Of a stretch of DNA of 64,000 nucleotides, positions 26,753-34,627 are shown in pieces (positions within the stretch are counted from its first letter, which is position 1; the number at the start of each line of letters is the position of its first letter). This DNA is from Leifsonia sp. 1010 (GTDB lineage Bacteria; Actinomycetota; Actinomycetes; Actinomycetales; Microbacteriaceae). The translations under genes and the position numbers were made by a program. Under the pieces are notes generated by a model. That model was not told the DNA's origin, did no database searches, and was given only the letters and a program-made list of their open reading frames with translations. The DNA is taken from contig NZ_JAVDSL010000003.1 of the NCBI RefSeq assembly GCF_031455295.1, positions 310,001 to 374,000 on the forward strand, written 5' to 3'.

Positions 26753-28153
26753 TCAGACAACCCAGCGCGCCTCGATCCGTGTCGGGTCGAGCTTGCGTTG
26801 TCCGCGGGGTCGCGGATAGACGATCGCAAAGTCGAGGAGCGTTCGGACTATCGATCGTTGCCGTTGCAGATCCAGCCGTTCCCACGAGCGGGTGAGGGCT
26901 TCCCGCTTCGGGTCGAGGCCGTGCATCGCATTGGTTCCCGTGGCACGGTCAAGCTCGCGGACTGCCCCCATGTGTCGAGCCTCGGCCACTTTTCGAGCCG
27001 CCGCGTACTCCGTCCGGGACAGCTCCCCGGCTCCCAGCATCTCAGCGAGCTCCGTGAGAATTTGTTGCGCCCGTAGTACCTCTGCCAGGTACGGAGAGTG
27101 TCGATAGTCGGCCGATGCTCGGCTTGCGAGCATCGAGGTCATGCCGCGCGCATCCAAGTGAAGCACGACGGCCGCGGCAGCCCATTCCTCAACGTGGATA
27201 GCGTTTATCGAAAGCCGACCGCAAGCGTTGTCACCCGGAGAGCGCCGGCACGTATACCTCCGAATGCTTCGAGTTATGGTGGTGTGAAGCTTGGCTCCGC
27301 ACAGGCCGCACCGCAACATCCCGCTGAGGAGATACCTGTTTGTCCGTGCCTGCTGCGTGCCTCCTCTCGCCCTCAATACAGTCAGAAGTTGCTCGCGCTG
27401 CTCGACCGAGATAATCGCCGGCCACTTACCCTCGGCGATCGGCTCGCCGTGGTGATCACGAAGGCCGGCGATCCTGCCACTCACGAGAATGCGCCGCACC
27501 GTTTGGACGTGCCAAGAGGCGACGCCACCAGAAGTAGGAACGTTCTGGTCGTTCAACCAGTGGGCCAACGCGATCATCGATTCGCCTTTGATGTAACGGT
27601 CGGCCAACGCACGGATCACTTCCGCCTCAGACTCGCGCACGGTCACCCGGTCATGCTCGTAGCCGAAGGGGCGCTGACCCCCGCCGCTCGGCTTACCCAT
27701 CTCCGCGTTCTGAAGCATCTTGCGTTTGATGCGCGCAGACTTTCGGCCCGATTCCGCCGCCGCCATCGCGCTGGTGATACGGGCGATCATCAGTCCATTG
27801 TCATTTCCAAGGCCGATATCTCCCGTCACCGTTGTCACGTCAACGCGAGCGTCGGTGCATACATCGATGAAATGCTCGAGCTCGGCGGGTCGACGGGTGA
27901 GCCGGTCCAGGTGGTAGACCAAGACGGCGTCGATCCGGCCCGCTTCGATGTCAATCAGCATGCGTTCGTAGTTGGGCCTCGTCCTGCCTGAGTACGCGGA
28001 GATGTCGTTGTCGACGTATTCGCCCGCGACGACCCAATCGCGTTCAGCGGCGAGCCTTCGACAGTCCTCGAGCTGACGTTGGACTCCAAGTCCTTCGCCG
28101 GATTGGTCGGATGAGATTCGGGCGTAGATCGCCGCGGCGTTGGCCTGCTTCAT
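26753..28153 (-). CDS. Large serine recombinase
   Basis: 466 residues from the ATG at 28153 (MKQANAAAIYARISSDQSGE); an in-frame TTG seven codons upstream is the alternative. It has the resolvase domain with the nucleophile in YARISS and YHLDRLTRR near 80. The recombinase domain is GQRPFGYEHD to RRILVSGRIAGL. The zinc ribbon is CGLCGAKL...CRR...C near 285-315, followed by a coiled-coil region. It is full length with no visible disruption. Found beside tail genes, it may be the integrase of a second, merged element. Confidence 0.9.
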   Translation of the reverse strand: MKQANAAAIYARISSDQSGEGLGVQRQLEDCRRLAAERDWVVAGEYVDNDISAYSGRTRPNYERMLIDIEAGRIDAVLVYHLDRLTRRPAELEHFIDVCTDARVDVTTVTGDIGLGNDNGLMIARITSAMAAAESGRKSARIKRKMLQNAEMGKPSGGGQRPFGYEHDRVTVRESEAEVIRALADRYIKGESMIALAHWLNDQNVPTSGGVASWHVQTVRRILVSGRIAGLRDHHGEPIAEGKWPAIISVEQREQLLTVLRARGGTQQARTNRYLLSGMLRCGLCGAKLHTTITRSIRRYTCRRSPGDNACGRLSINAIHVEEWAAAAVVLHLDARGMTSMLASRASADYRHSPYLAEVLRAQQILTELAEMLGAGELSRTEYAAARKVAEARHMGAVRELDRATGTNAMHGLDPKREALTRSWERLDLQRQRSIVRTLLDFAIVYPRPRGQRKLDPTRIEARWVV

Positions 28154-28363
28154 GCGCGCACGATAGCGAAACAAGATTGCTTAGCCGTACCTCGGAATGT
28201 TGTCATACCGCACCAAGTCGTTGGCACGCTCGAACGGGCCGCATACAGCCATCAGACGCCGCTCAGCAGGGCCGATGTCCCATCGGATGAGCAAGTACCC
28301 GTTTCGCGACGCCTCTGCAGTAGGGGGCTTGCAACCTCCGATATCGGCCGGGACGATGTAGCG

Positions 28364-28984
28364 GTGGAACTCAAGGACTGGCTGACGATAGCTCTCGGAG
28401 CAATGACCCTGGCATGGACGATCATCGTCGCCGTCCGCGCTTCTCGAGAGAAACGCTATGCCGAACAACTCAAGTCTCTGCTGGATGTAAAGCGGACCCT
28501 CGAAAGCCTTGGCATCGACGGCCTAGATAACGCCGTAAGCGAGGAGCGCCGCCAAGACGCACAGAGCAAACAGGTGGACGGAGTCAACGTCGCCATAAGG
28601 CGGGTATCGGCTACGTATGTAGGCCTAGTACACCGAGCTGCCCCCTCATATCTGGCCGCGTTCGTGTTCGCCGTGTATTCGGTGATCATCTTTATCTTTG
28701 GCTTACAACTGATCAATCCTGGACCGGTGTCGAGATCTCAGAGGGAGAGCGACGCTTGGGCCGCGGTCGTGATGGTAAGTCTTGCCGTCGTGTTCGCCGC
28801 AGTCGCGACGGTGCAGTGGCTCCGGGCAAGGCGAGCGAGAGTCGTCATGCGGAGGGCAGGAATTGACCTACGCAGCCCTTGGGAGAAGATCAAGTCGGCA
28901 TGGCAAGAAGTTGCGGGCACTACGGACCCAGCCGATACCGCTCCGCCCGTGCAGGCCCCTCCCGGCGGCGTCGACGAGCTCTGA
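28364..28984 (+). CDS. Membrane protein with three predicted TM helices
   Basis: 206 residues from the GTG at 28364. TM helices are near 6-24 (WLTIALGAMTLAWTIIVAV), 95-116 (AAFVFAVYSVIIFIFGLQLI) and 131-151. A charged cytoplasmic stretch lies between the first two, and a Pro-rich acidic tail follows. No family recognised. It is a lone gene in the right part of the element, so it could be cargo affecting the host membrane. Confidence 0.6.
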   Translation: MELKDWLTIALGAMTLAWTIIVAVRASREKRYAEQLKSLLDVKRTLESLGIDGLDNAVSEERRQDAQSKQVDGVNVAIRRVSATYVGLVHRAAPSYLAAFVFAVYSVIIFIFGLQLINPGPVSRSQRESDAWAAVVMVSLAVVFAAVATVQWLRARRARVVMRRAGIDLRSPWEKIKSAWQEVAGTTDPADTAPPVQAPPGGVDEL

Positions 28985-29017
28985 GCGGCACAGCGTGGAA
29001 ATGCGAGCCCGCTGACC

Positions 29018-29398
29018 TTATGGGTGGAACCTGGCTTCAGTGGCATATAACCCGTAGCTCGCATCTGTCAGCGTCATTGAATCGATGACGCAAACGTTCG
29101 TGATGCCGGATTGGAACTGACGGATGAGGTCATCTGGCGCGACGCCCGTTCCTCCGTCAAGCTTGTCTCGAGCGCTACTGAGAATGTCCGCGGCCGCCGC
29201 GAACTGTTGAGCCGGCGTCATCTGGTTATTCCAGTCTTCGCATGTGGTGTCCGAGTACTGCTTCGGCCACGTTTGCGTGTACTTGTCGATCGATGTCTCG
29301 TCGCCGGATAAAGCCTCATGCGAACTGCTGGAGCATCCGACCAGCCCCAGTGCCAGTACGGCAGTGGTTGCAACGGCTATCAAGTGAGACCTTCTCAT
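29018..29398 (-). CDS. Small secreted lipoprotein (phage/prophage family)
   Basis: 126 residues from the ATG at 29398. A signal peptide RSHLIAVATTAVLALGLVGC ends in a lipobox LVGC with the modified Cys at 22. The mature part has two cysteines (TTCEDW and TNVCVID) and helices AQQFAAAADILSSARDKLDG and DDLIRQFQSGI. I recall similar short lipoproteins as common next to integrases in actinobacterial prophages; a superinfection-exclusion role is only a possibility. Confidence 0.75.
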   Translation of the reverse strand: MRRSHLIAVATTAVLALGLVGCSSSSHEALSGDETSIDKYTQTWPKQYSDTTCEDWNNQMTPAQQFAAAADILSSARDKLDGGTGVAPDDLIRQFQSGITNVCVIDSMTLTDASYGLYATEARFHP

Positions 29399-29718
29399 GC
29401 GAGGTACCGTACCGCCGACCTCGTATTCCGCACTACGACGGATGTGATCTAGAGATCTCTCCCTGCCTATCGCACTCGACCAGCCCTCGGCTACTGTAAC
29501 GACGGGGCGGGCCGCTGCAGCGAGACGACCCGCCCTTCCCCTGCCTCGACGGACCGAGGGGGAGGGCACCCGGGACCGCGGTCCCCGTACCTCTGGGGCA
29601 AGGCGGCTTTCACACACGGAGAAATCCGTGCGAGCGCACCTCCTTGAGCTCTCGAATGTCAGGGGTAGTTGAGAAGCTGTTGATAAGTTAGTGTGCCAAG
29701 GTAACGGAGGTGAAGAGC
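29399..29718. other. 320-bp gap without a supported gene
   Basis: No convincing coding region. It contains a hairpin at 29505-29535 with a 7-bp stem GGGCGGG/CCCGCCC and an inner palindrome GCTGCAGC, followed by TT and C-rich sequence. It is located between the lipoprotein promoter side and the next rightward gene. Confidence 0.5.
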
Positions 29719-29925
29719 ATGAGCATGTCATTGATTCCCGTCGATGCGGTTCCCGTCGAGGAGCTTTCCGAGGAAGACGGTCGGCGCATGGTATCCATGC
29801 AGGTCTCCGATGTGCTCGGTATCTCGCTAGAAGAATTCCGTCGTCAGGTCGCTGAGGGTCGTTTCGATGACTCTCGAGACGATGCGGTCCTTCGACTCAT
29901 GATGCTGCTCCCGTTCGCGGAGTAA
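29719..29925 (+). CDS. Small antitoxin-like protein, 68 aa
   Basis: ATG at 29719 chosen because GGAGG lies 8 nt upstream (a GTG three codons earlier overlaps that site). The acidic N-terminus is followed by VSDVLGISLEEFRRQVAEGR and ends VLRLMMLLPFAE. This general pattern recalls small proteins paired with a downstream DUF6516/TumE-type partner. It is followed after 3 bp by the next gene, so the two form a pair. Role inferred only. Confidence 0.5.
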   Translation: MSMSLIPVDAVPVEELSEEDGRRMVSMQVSDVLGISLEEFRRQVAEGRFDDSRDDAVLRLMMLLPFAE

Positions 29926-29928
29926 CAC

Positions 29929-30483
29929 TTGCCCGGGCGTACTCCTAACGAGGCGTTCGAGGCGTTCATCAGTCCAATCCAGCGCGCGATTGCGTGTCTC
30001 GGACAGGCGGTGCCTACTGTCTCGTCCGGAGGCCGCGGCCAAATGGGCAAAGTCCACGCGTGGTCCCTAAACAGTGAGCGCGGAATCGCGCTACGTAACG
30101 GCGCCCACTTCGACGCGCAGATGCACTACGAAATTATCCCAGATGAAGATCAGGGCTTCCGCGTGACCACGAAAGCATATCGATACAAGCTCCAGATCGG
30201 CGGAGACATCCAGTTCATGATGCACTGGCACCCGACTGGTCGAAGCGCCTACGAGCTGCCCCACCTACACCTCCCAAATTCCGCAGGTCTGGACGAAGAT
30301 ACCCATCTGCCCACTGCACGGTTCACGTTTGAGGATGCAGTGGAATGGACGATCAAAATCACCGGTCAGTCCGCGCGCGATGACTGGCAGCAGATCCTCG
30401 ACGAGACTCGAGACAGGCACATATCTCATCGCCAGTGGCACACCCGGCCCGGGGAGCAACACGCCCAGCCCCCGCGCCGCTAG
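29929..30483 (+). CDS. Possible toxin-like partner protein, 184 aa
   Basis: TTG start at 29929, 3 bp after the previous gene, suggesting coupling. The central region has YRYKLQIGGDIQFMMHWHP, PHLHLPN and TARFTFEDAVEWTIKI, reminiscent of the His-containing core of TumE/DUF6516 toxins, but the match is loose. The C-terminal 30 residues are polar and probably disordered. It could also be an unrelated phage protein. Confidence 0.45.
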   Translation: MPGRTPNEAFEAFISPIQRAIACLGQAVPTVSSGGRGQMGKVHAWSLNSERGIALRNGAHFDAQMHYEIIPDEDQGFRVTTKAYRYKLQIGGDIQFMMHWHPTGRSAYELPHLHLPNSAGLDEDTHLPTARFTFEDAVEWTIKITGQSARDDWQQILDETRDRHISHRQWHTRPGEQHAQPPRR

Positions 30484-30502
30484 CGGTCCCAGGGCACGAG
30501 AT

Positions 30503-30748
30503 CTATCGGCGGAAGACGTCCAGCATTCGCGAGCGGTTGTCTCCGACGACTGACTCGCACGACGACTCGCAACGAACGTCTGTTGGAATTGCTCGGATTG
30601 CCTGCTGCTGCCACGAACCAATGACTTTGACTGTAGCGACCATGGTGCGACCGCAAATCGGGCAGACGTTCGTTCGGCTCTCGTAGGTGGTAGTCACGGG
30701 CGCGAGGGTATCTGCGACCACCGACGTAGCAGCCCATAGTGGGCTCAT
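30503..30748 (-). CDS. Small zinc-finger-like protein, 81 aa
   Basis: The frame contains TYESRTNVCPICGRTMVAT and, about 30 residues on, VRCESSCE, a CxxC...CxxxC arrangement consistent with a small zinc-binding domain. The start is uncertain: the ATG at 30748 is used, no clear ribosome site was seen, and the frame is open to 30841. It would be isolated between genes on the other strand. Confidence 0.4.
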   Translation of the reverse strand: MSPLWAATSVVADTLAPVTTTYESRTNVCPICGRTMVATVKVIGSWQQQAIRAIPTDVRCESSCESVVGDNRSRMLDVFRR

Positions 30749-30915
30749 GCTGGTCGAACTAGGCGATCCCAATACGCAGCAGAAGTGATACGGAATGAGC
30801 CCACTGAACCCACGAGCACAGAGCAATGCCAAGCAATGCACGTAGGCACTTCTCTGTGTGAGGCACAGCGTAGGACGAGGTGCCGCCGCAGATCGCTCGA
30901 AGTACTCTTAGCCGC

Positions 30916-31458
30916 ATGCCTCGCCACAGTGAGATGGAAAACGGCCAGATTTGGGCGTATCGAGAGAGTCCGTCGAAACCCCTTCAACGTGTTCGGATCC
31001 TCGACAAGGGCACTCACTACGACGCCTATATCCGTGGGGAATTGATCGACCTTCCCGGCCGTCCGCAGACGTACGCCCGTCGGCCAAAATACCGGTGCCA
31101 GTGGGACAGGCTCGAGGAATATCTGGAGCGGCAAAAGGAACTCGCAGAACGAATCGAGGCGGAGAGAGCCGAGGAGCAACTCAGGCGGGACGAGGAAGAG
31201 GCCGCTAAGTGGGATGGCTTCAAGGGGCTCAATGTGACTGTTCCTGATTTGATCGCCGTAGCGATGGGCAATACCTCGGTGCCAAGGATTGCTTACTCGA
31301 TAGAGGCCGCTGCCGACGAGTGCGGGATGTCTCCATCCATGCTGAAGGTGTTCATCAACAACGGTGCCCTGAAGGTCCACTACGCCAACAGCAAGACCAT
31401 CATCCTCGCCGACGACCTCAAGGAATGGATCGAACGGCTGCCTACCGAGAGGATCTAG
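30916..31458 (+). CDS. HTH protein beside attR
   Basis: 180 residues from the ATG at 30916 (MPRHSEMENGQIWAYRES); a GTG at 30880 would add 12. It has an N-terminal beta-rich part, a coiled coil near 80-110 (LEEYLERQKELAERIEAERA), and a C-terminal excisionase-like HTH (SIEAAADECGMSPSMLKVFI, then KTIILADDLKEWIERL). Its stop lies at the right arm repeat, 119 bp before the attR core. It could assist recombination or regulate cargo. Confidence 0.6.
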   Translation: MPRHSEMENGQIWAYRESPSKPLQRVRILDKGTHYDAYIRGELIDLPGRPQTYARRPKYRCQWDRLEEYLERQKELAERIEAERAEEQLRRDEEEAAKWDGFKGLNVTVPDLIAVAMGNTSVPRIAYSIEAAADECGMSPSMLKVFINNGALKVHYANSKTIILADDLKEWIERLPTERI

Positions 31459-31475
31459 TCCGCAAAAAGTCCGCA
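31455..31475. repeat. Arm-type repeat, right copy
   Basis: Same 21 bp as 16281-16301, in the same orientation, 102 bp inside the attR core. It begins at the stop codon of the HTH gene. Its pairing with the left copy supports integrase arm sites at both element ends. Confidence 0.7.
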
Positions 31476-31577
31476 GGAATCCCTACGGAGCTCGATGGTT
31501 CGCTATCGCCCGCAATCAAGGAATCGCCCTCCAACCAGGTATTTCTATAACTCCCAATGTCTGCCAATCATTGTTCG

Positions 31578-31607
31578 CGAGTACGAGCTGTACTACGGGG
31601 TCTGATC
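31578..31607. other. Right attachment site (attR core)
   Basis: 30 bp identical to the end of glnA at 16207-16236, in the same orientation. What follows (a hairpin with T-run) looks like the original sequence downstream of glnA. Confidence 0.9.
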
Positions 31608-31624
31608 CGTACGCCAGTCACGCG

Positions 31625-31658
31625 AAGGGCCGCATCCGATCACGGGTGCGGCCCTTTT
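31625..31658 (+). terminator. Intrinsic terminator, probably the original glnA terminator
   Basis: Stem AAGGGCCGCA/TGCGGCCCTT with two further pairs, short loop and TTTT, 18 bp after the attR copy of the glnA stop. Before integration it would have lain directly after glnA. Confidence 0.8.
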
Positions 31659-31721
31659 CGTGTGTTTCGGTATGTTGCCGTAGAACTGGGAGTCCACCTC
31701 CCCCGCTCCTAGCGTGGAAGC

Positions 31722-33200
31722 ATGACTTCCACTTCGCTTTCCTCCCCTGCGTCGCGGACGCGGCGCGGCCCCCGTTGGCTTCGCTCGTTCGGCGTCCAGG
31801 TCACCGCTGCGCTCGTGCTCGGCGTCGTCGCCGGCCTGATCGCACGCCAGCTCGGCGAACCGGGCGGACAGCCCAACGGGCTCACTGCGACCCTGAACAC
31901 CATCGGGCAGTCGTACGTCTCGCTGCTGAAGGCCGCGGTGATCCCGCTCGTCTTCCTCGCGATCGTCTCCAGCATCGGCAACCTGCGCCGCGTCTCGAAC
32001 GCCGCGCGCCTCGCGGGGCGGACCCTGCTGTGGTTCGCGATCACCGCGTTCATCGCCGTGAGCATCGGCATCGCGCTGGGCGTCATCATCCAGCCGGGCA
32101 GCCGGGCGTCGCACGGCGAGCTCGCCGCGGCCGACCCGGGGGTCACCGCGACGTGGTGGAATTTCCTGCTCGGCCTGGTGCCCGCGAACTTCGTCGGCGC
32201 GCAGGTCAACACCCACGTGGATGTGGTTGATGGCGTAGCCACCGCCACCTCCGCCGTCAGCTTCAACGTGCTGCAGGTGATCGTGGTCGCGGCGGCCATC
32301 GGCATCGCCGCCCTGAAAGTGGGCAGGAAGGCGGAGCCGTTCCTCACCTTCACCGATTCGGCGCTGAAGATCGTCCAGCGCGTGCTCTGGTGGATCATCC
32401 GGCTGGCCCCGCTCGGCACGTTCGCCCTCATCGGGAACGCTGTCGCCACCTACGGATGGACGACCATCGGATCGCTCGCCTGGTTCGTGTTCGCGATCTA
32501 CCTCGGCCTCGCGATCGTGCTGTTCGTGGTCTACCCGATCATCGTCCGCAGCAACGGACTCTCGATCCGCCAGTACTTCTCGGGCGTGTGGCCGGCGGTG
32601 CAGCTGGGCTTCGTGAGCCGGTCCTCGATCGGGACGCTCCCGCTCACGCAGCGCGTCGTCGAGCGCAACCTGGGCGTGCCGAGCGCGTACGCGTCATTCG
32701 CCGCGCCGTTGGGGGCGACGACCAAGATGGACGGCTGCGCCGCGATCTACCCGGCCATCGCAGCGATCTTCGTCGCGCAGTTCTACGGCATCCAGCTCAA
32801 CATCCTGCAGTACCTGCTCATCATCGTGGTGTCGGTCGTCGGATCGGCGGCGACCGCCGGGACGACCGGCGCGATCGTCATGCTGACGCTCACGCTCTCG
32901 ACGCTCGGCCTGCCCCTCGACGGTGTCGGCCTGCTGCTCGCGGTGGACGCGATCCTCGACATGGGCCGGACGGCGGTCAACGTGGCCGGCCAGGCGTTGG
33001 TCCCGACGATCGTCGCCAAGCGGGAAGGCATCCTGGACCTCGAGCTGTACAACGCGCCGCGCTCCGGCGTGCCGTTCACCGATGAGGATGAGGCGCACGC
33101 GGCGGAGGCCGGTGACACCGATGCGACGGTGGACGGCGGTGAGCCGGAGACCAGCGACAGCGGCGACGCCGCCCGGGGTAAGGTCGCCCAGCCGGCCTGA
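31722..33200 (+). CDS. Dicarboxylate/amino-acid:cation symporter (DAACS family)
   Basis: 492-residue inner-membrane symporter of the SLC1/GltP/DctA family, taking up C4-dicarboxylates or glutamate/aspartate with Na+ or H+. Family features: VTAALVLGVVAGLIARQLG in TM1, SLLKAAVIPLVFLAIVSSIG, the serine-rich hairpin SRSSIGTLPLT near 299-309, LGATTKMDGCA (NMDGT-like) near 331, and AILDMGRTAVNVAGQAL near 406, which holds the substrate Asp/Asn. The C-terminal tail is acidic. Substrate not determined. Confidence 0.92.
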   Translation: MTSTSLSSPASRTRRGPRWLRSFGVQVTAALVLGVVAGLIARQLGEPGGQPNGLTATLNTIGQSYVSLLKAAVIPLVFLAIVSSIGNLRRVSNAARLAGRTLLWFAITAFIAVSIGIALGVIIQPGSRASHGELAAADPGVTATWWNFLLGLVPANFVGAQVNTHVDVVDGVATATSAVSFNVLQVIVVAAAIGIAALKVGRKAEPFLTFTDSALKIVQRVLWWIIRLAPLGTFALIGNAVATYGWTTIGSLAWFVFAIYLGLAIVLFVVYPIIVRSNGLSIRQYFSGVWPAVQLGFVSRSSIGTLPLTQRVVERNLGVPSAYASFAAPLGATTKMDGCAAIYPAIAAIFVAQFYGIQLNILQYLLIIVVSVVGSAATAGTTGAIVMLTLTLSTLGLPLDGVGLLLAVDAILDMGRTAVNVAGQALVPTIVAKREGILDLELYNAPRSGVPFTDEDEAHAAEAGDTDATVDGGEPETSDSGDAARGKVAQPA

Positions 33201-33216
33201 GGTCGCCGATGGCGGC

Positions 33217-34404
33217 TCAGGCGGCCGGCTCGGCCTGCGGCCGCGGGGCGGGCGCGTTCCACCGGGCGCGGATGGCGCGCGCGACTCTCCGCGACAGCTG
33301 GTGGGCCCACTTCTCGACGGCGAAGTAGAACAGCACCGCGACGATGAGGCTGAGGACGATCTGCGTGATCGTCGTCAGGATTCCCGGGCCCATAACGAAG
33401 GCGAGGCCGATGGTGATCGGTCCATGCGTGAGGTAGAGGCTGAACGAGATGGTGCCCAAAGCGACGAGGGGACGCCAGCGCAAAACGGCGCGGAGTGGCG
33501 GATACGTCAATGCGAGCGCAAGCAGGAGGCAGATTCCGGTCAACTTGACCACGGTGAACACGTTGGTCGTGAGGTTGCCGGCCGCACCGGTTTGCCCCGC
33601 GATGAAGAAGTTGAACGTGTACGAGGACGTGATCAGAACGACCGAGAGCAGCACACCGAGAGCGCCGAGCACGGTGGCTCGGAGGTTTCCGGCCGTCACG
33701 ACGCCCAAGCGGTCGGCGATCGCCTCCCAGTGGAAGCCGAGTACAGAACCGATGAGGAACATCGGCATGTAGAGGAGGAAAGGCGATCCCGTCCAGGCGC
33801 TCGCAATGATCAGCAGCACCGACCCGGCCAGCGCGATCCGTGGGAACGCCCGCGCGGCCAGCACGTACACGGGGAGCAGGATCGAGAACAGGACCTCCCA
33901 CTGGAGGGACCAGAGGGGAACGTTCGCCGTCGTCGTCCCGTTGAGCACGGTCATGTCGCGCAGCATCGCGGAGACGGAGTACTCCGTCGGAAGCCCATTC
34001 ACGAAGACGCTGTTCGCAGCCGTGAGCTGACGTGGCAGCAGGAGGAACGCGATCCCGGTCACGAGCACGGCGCCGACGATGGGCAGGTACAGCCGGATGA
34101 GACGGCTCGGGTAGTACGCATCCCATCGGTAGTCGACCGGCGAAGCGGATCGGGTGAGCACGAAGCCCGACAGCACGAAGAAGAGCCACACTGCTTCTGG
34201 CCCCGCGCTGAAGATGCGCAGCGGCGAATACATCACCGCGTTGTACCAGAAGCTGTCGACCGGCTGGAAGTTCGAGCCGACGAGGAAGGTGTGGAGAGAA
34301 CTCGCCGTGGTGTGCCAGAGCAATACCGCGAACGCGGCCGCACCCCTCAGCGAGTCGAGCTCGATCTTGCGCAACGCTTTCCTTTCGATCCCGGCCGATG
34401 ACAC
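33217..34404 (-). CDS. Acyltransferase 3 family membrane protein
   Basis: 395 residues from GTG 34404 (GGAGG 10 nt upstream; a later TTG is possible). It starts LRKIELDSLRGAAAFAVLLW with the conserved RG, and the catalytic-type His in LLWHTT. About ten TM segments follow, with FFVLSGFVLTRS and WSLQWEVLFSILLPVY, family hallmarks. Such proteins O-acylate sugars, peptidoglycan or exopolysaccharide at the membrane. The substrate is unknown. It is convergent with the symporter gene. Confidence 0.88.
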   Translation of the reverse strand: MSSAGIERKALRKIELDSLRGAAAFAVLLWHTTASSLHTFLVGSNFQPVDSFWYNAVMYSPLRIFSAGPEAVWLFFVLSGFVLTRSASPVDYRWDAYYPSRLIRLYLPIVGAVLVTGIAFLLLPRQLTAANSVFVNGLPTEYSVSAMLRDMTVLNGTTTANVPLWSLQWEVLFSILLPVYVLAARAFPRIALAGSVLLIIASAWTGSPFLLYMPMFLIGSVLGFHWEAIADRLGVVTAGNLRATVLGALGVLLSVVLITSSYTFNFFIAGQTGAAGNLTTNVFTVVKLTGICLLLALALTYPPLRAVLRWRPLVALGTISFSLYLTHGPITIGLAFVMGPGILTTITQIVLSLIVAVLFYFAVEKWAHQLSRRVARAIRARWNAPAPRPQAEPAA

Positions 34405-34549
34405 AGCACGGCCCCTCCGCCCGGATGCAGGTCGGTACGCGGGGCGAGCAGCGGATGCCGACACCCGGGCCGCTCGCGCGCACGAACAGGAGGTCCCCCG
34501 CTCTACTCCGCCAGCCCATGCTAGCCGCTCGGATCTTTTTCCACTGCCC

Positions 34550-34576
34550 TGTCGACCTTTCGCACCGCCGTTCGAC
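34550..34576 (+). promoter_or_regulatory. ECF42-type promoter ahead of the DGPF gene
   Basis: TGTCGA, then 17 bp, then CGAC, located 52 bp before the start codon. As I recall it, the published ECF42 consensus (Streptomyces venezuelae work) is TGTCGA at -35 and CGA(T/C) at -10. The sigma factor gene lies in the same transcript, so autoregulation is likely. Confidence 0.7.
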
Positions 34577-34627
34577 ACGATGGTAGGAGGGTGCGACCGA
34601 AGCACCCCGGATCGAGGGAGACACCCC

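Larger units (their letters stand above)
16207..31607. mobile_element. Integrated phage-derived element (defective prophage or tail-encoding satellite)
   Basis: About 15.4 kb between 30-bp direct repeats. It contains tyrosine integrase, XRE regulator, excisionase-like protein, initiator-like gene with iterons, small phage genes, HNH remnant, tape measure, two fibre-like proteins, a serine recombinase and accessory genes. Base composition and codon use are visibly less GC-rich than the flanks. No terminase, portal, protease, major capsid, connector, major tail, holin or endolysin gene is present. The 21-bp repeats at 16281 and 31455 flank it just inside the cores and look like integrase arm sites. 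Confidence 0.9.

Noticed and set aside
28181-28468. Minus-strand open frame of 95 codons after the serine recombinase
   Set aside because: Its last 45 codons have reasonable codon bias, but there is no start with a ribosome site and the front overlaps the membrane protein gene; left unannotated.
16207-31607. Integrative conjugative element
   Set aside because: No relaxase, FtsK/TraB-type translocase or type IV secretion gene was seen; the content is phage-like.
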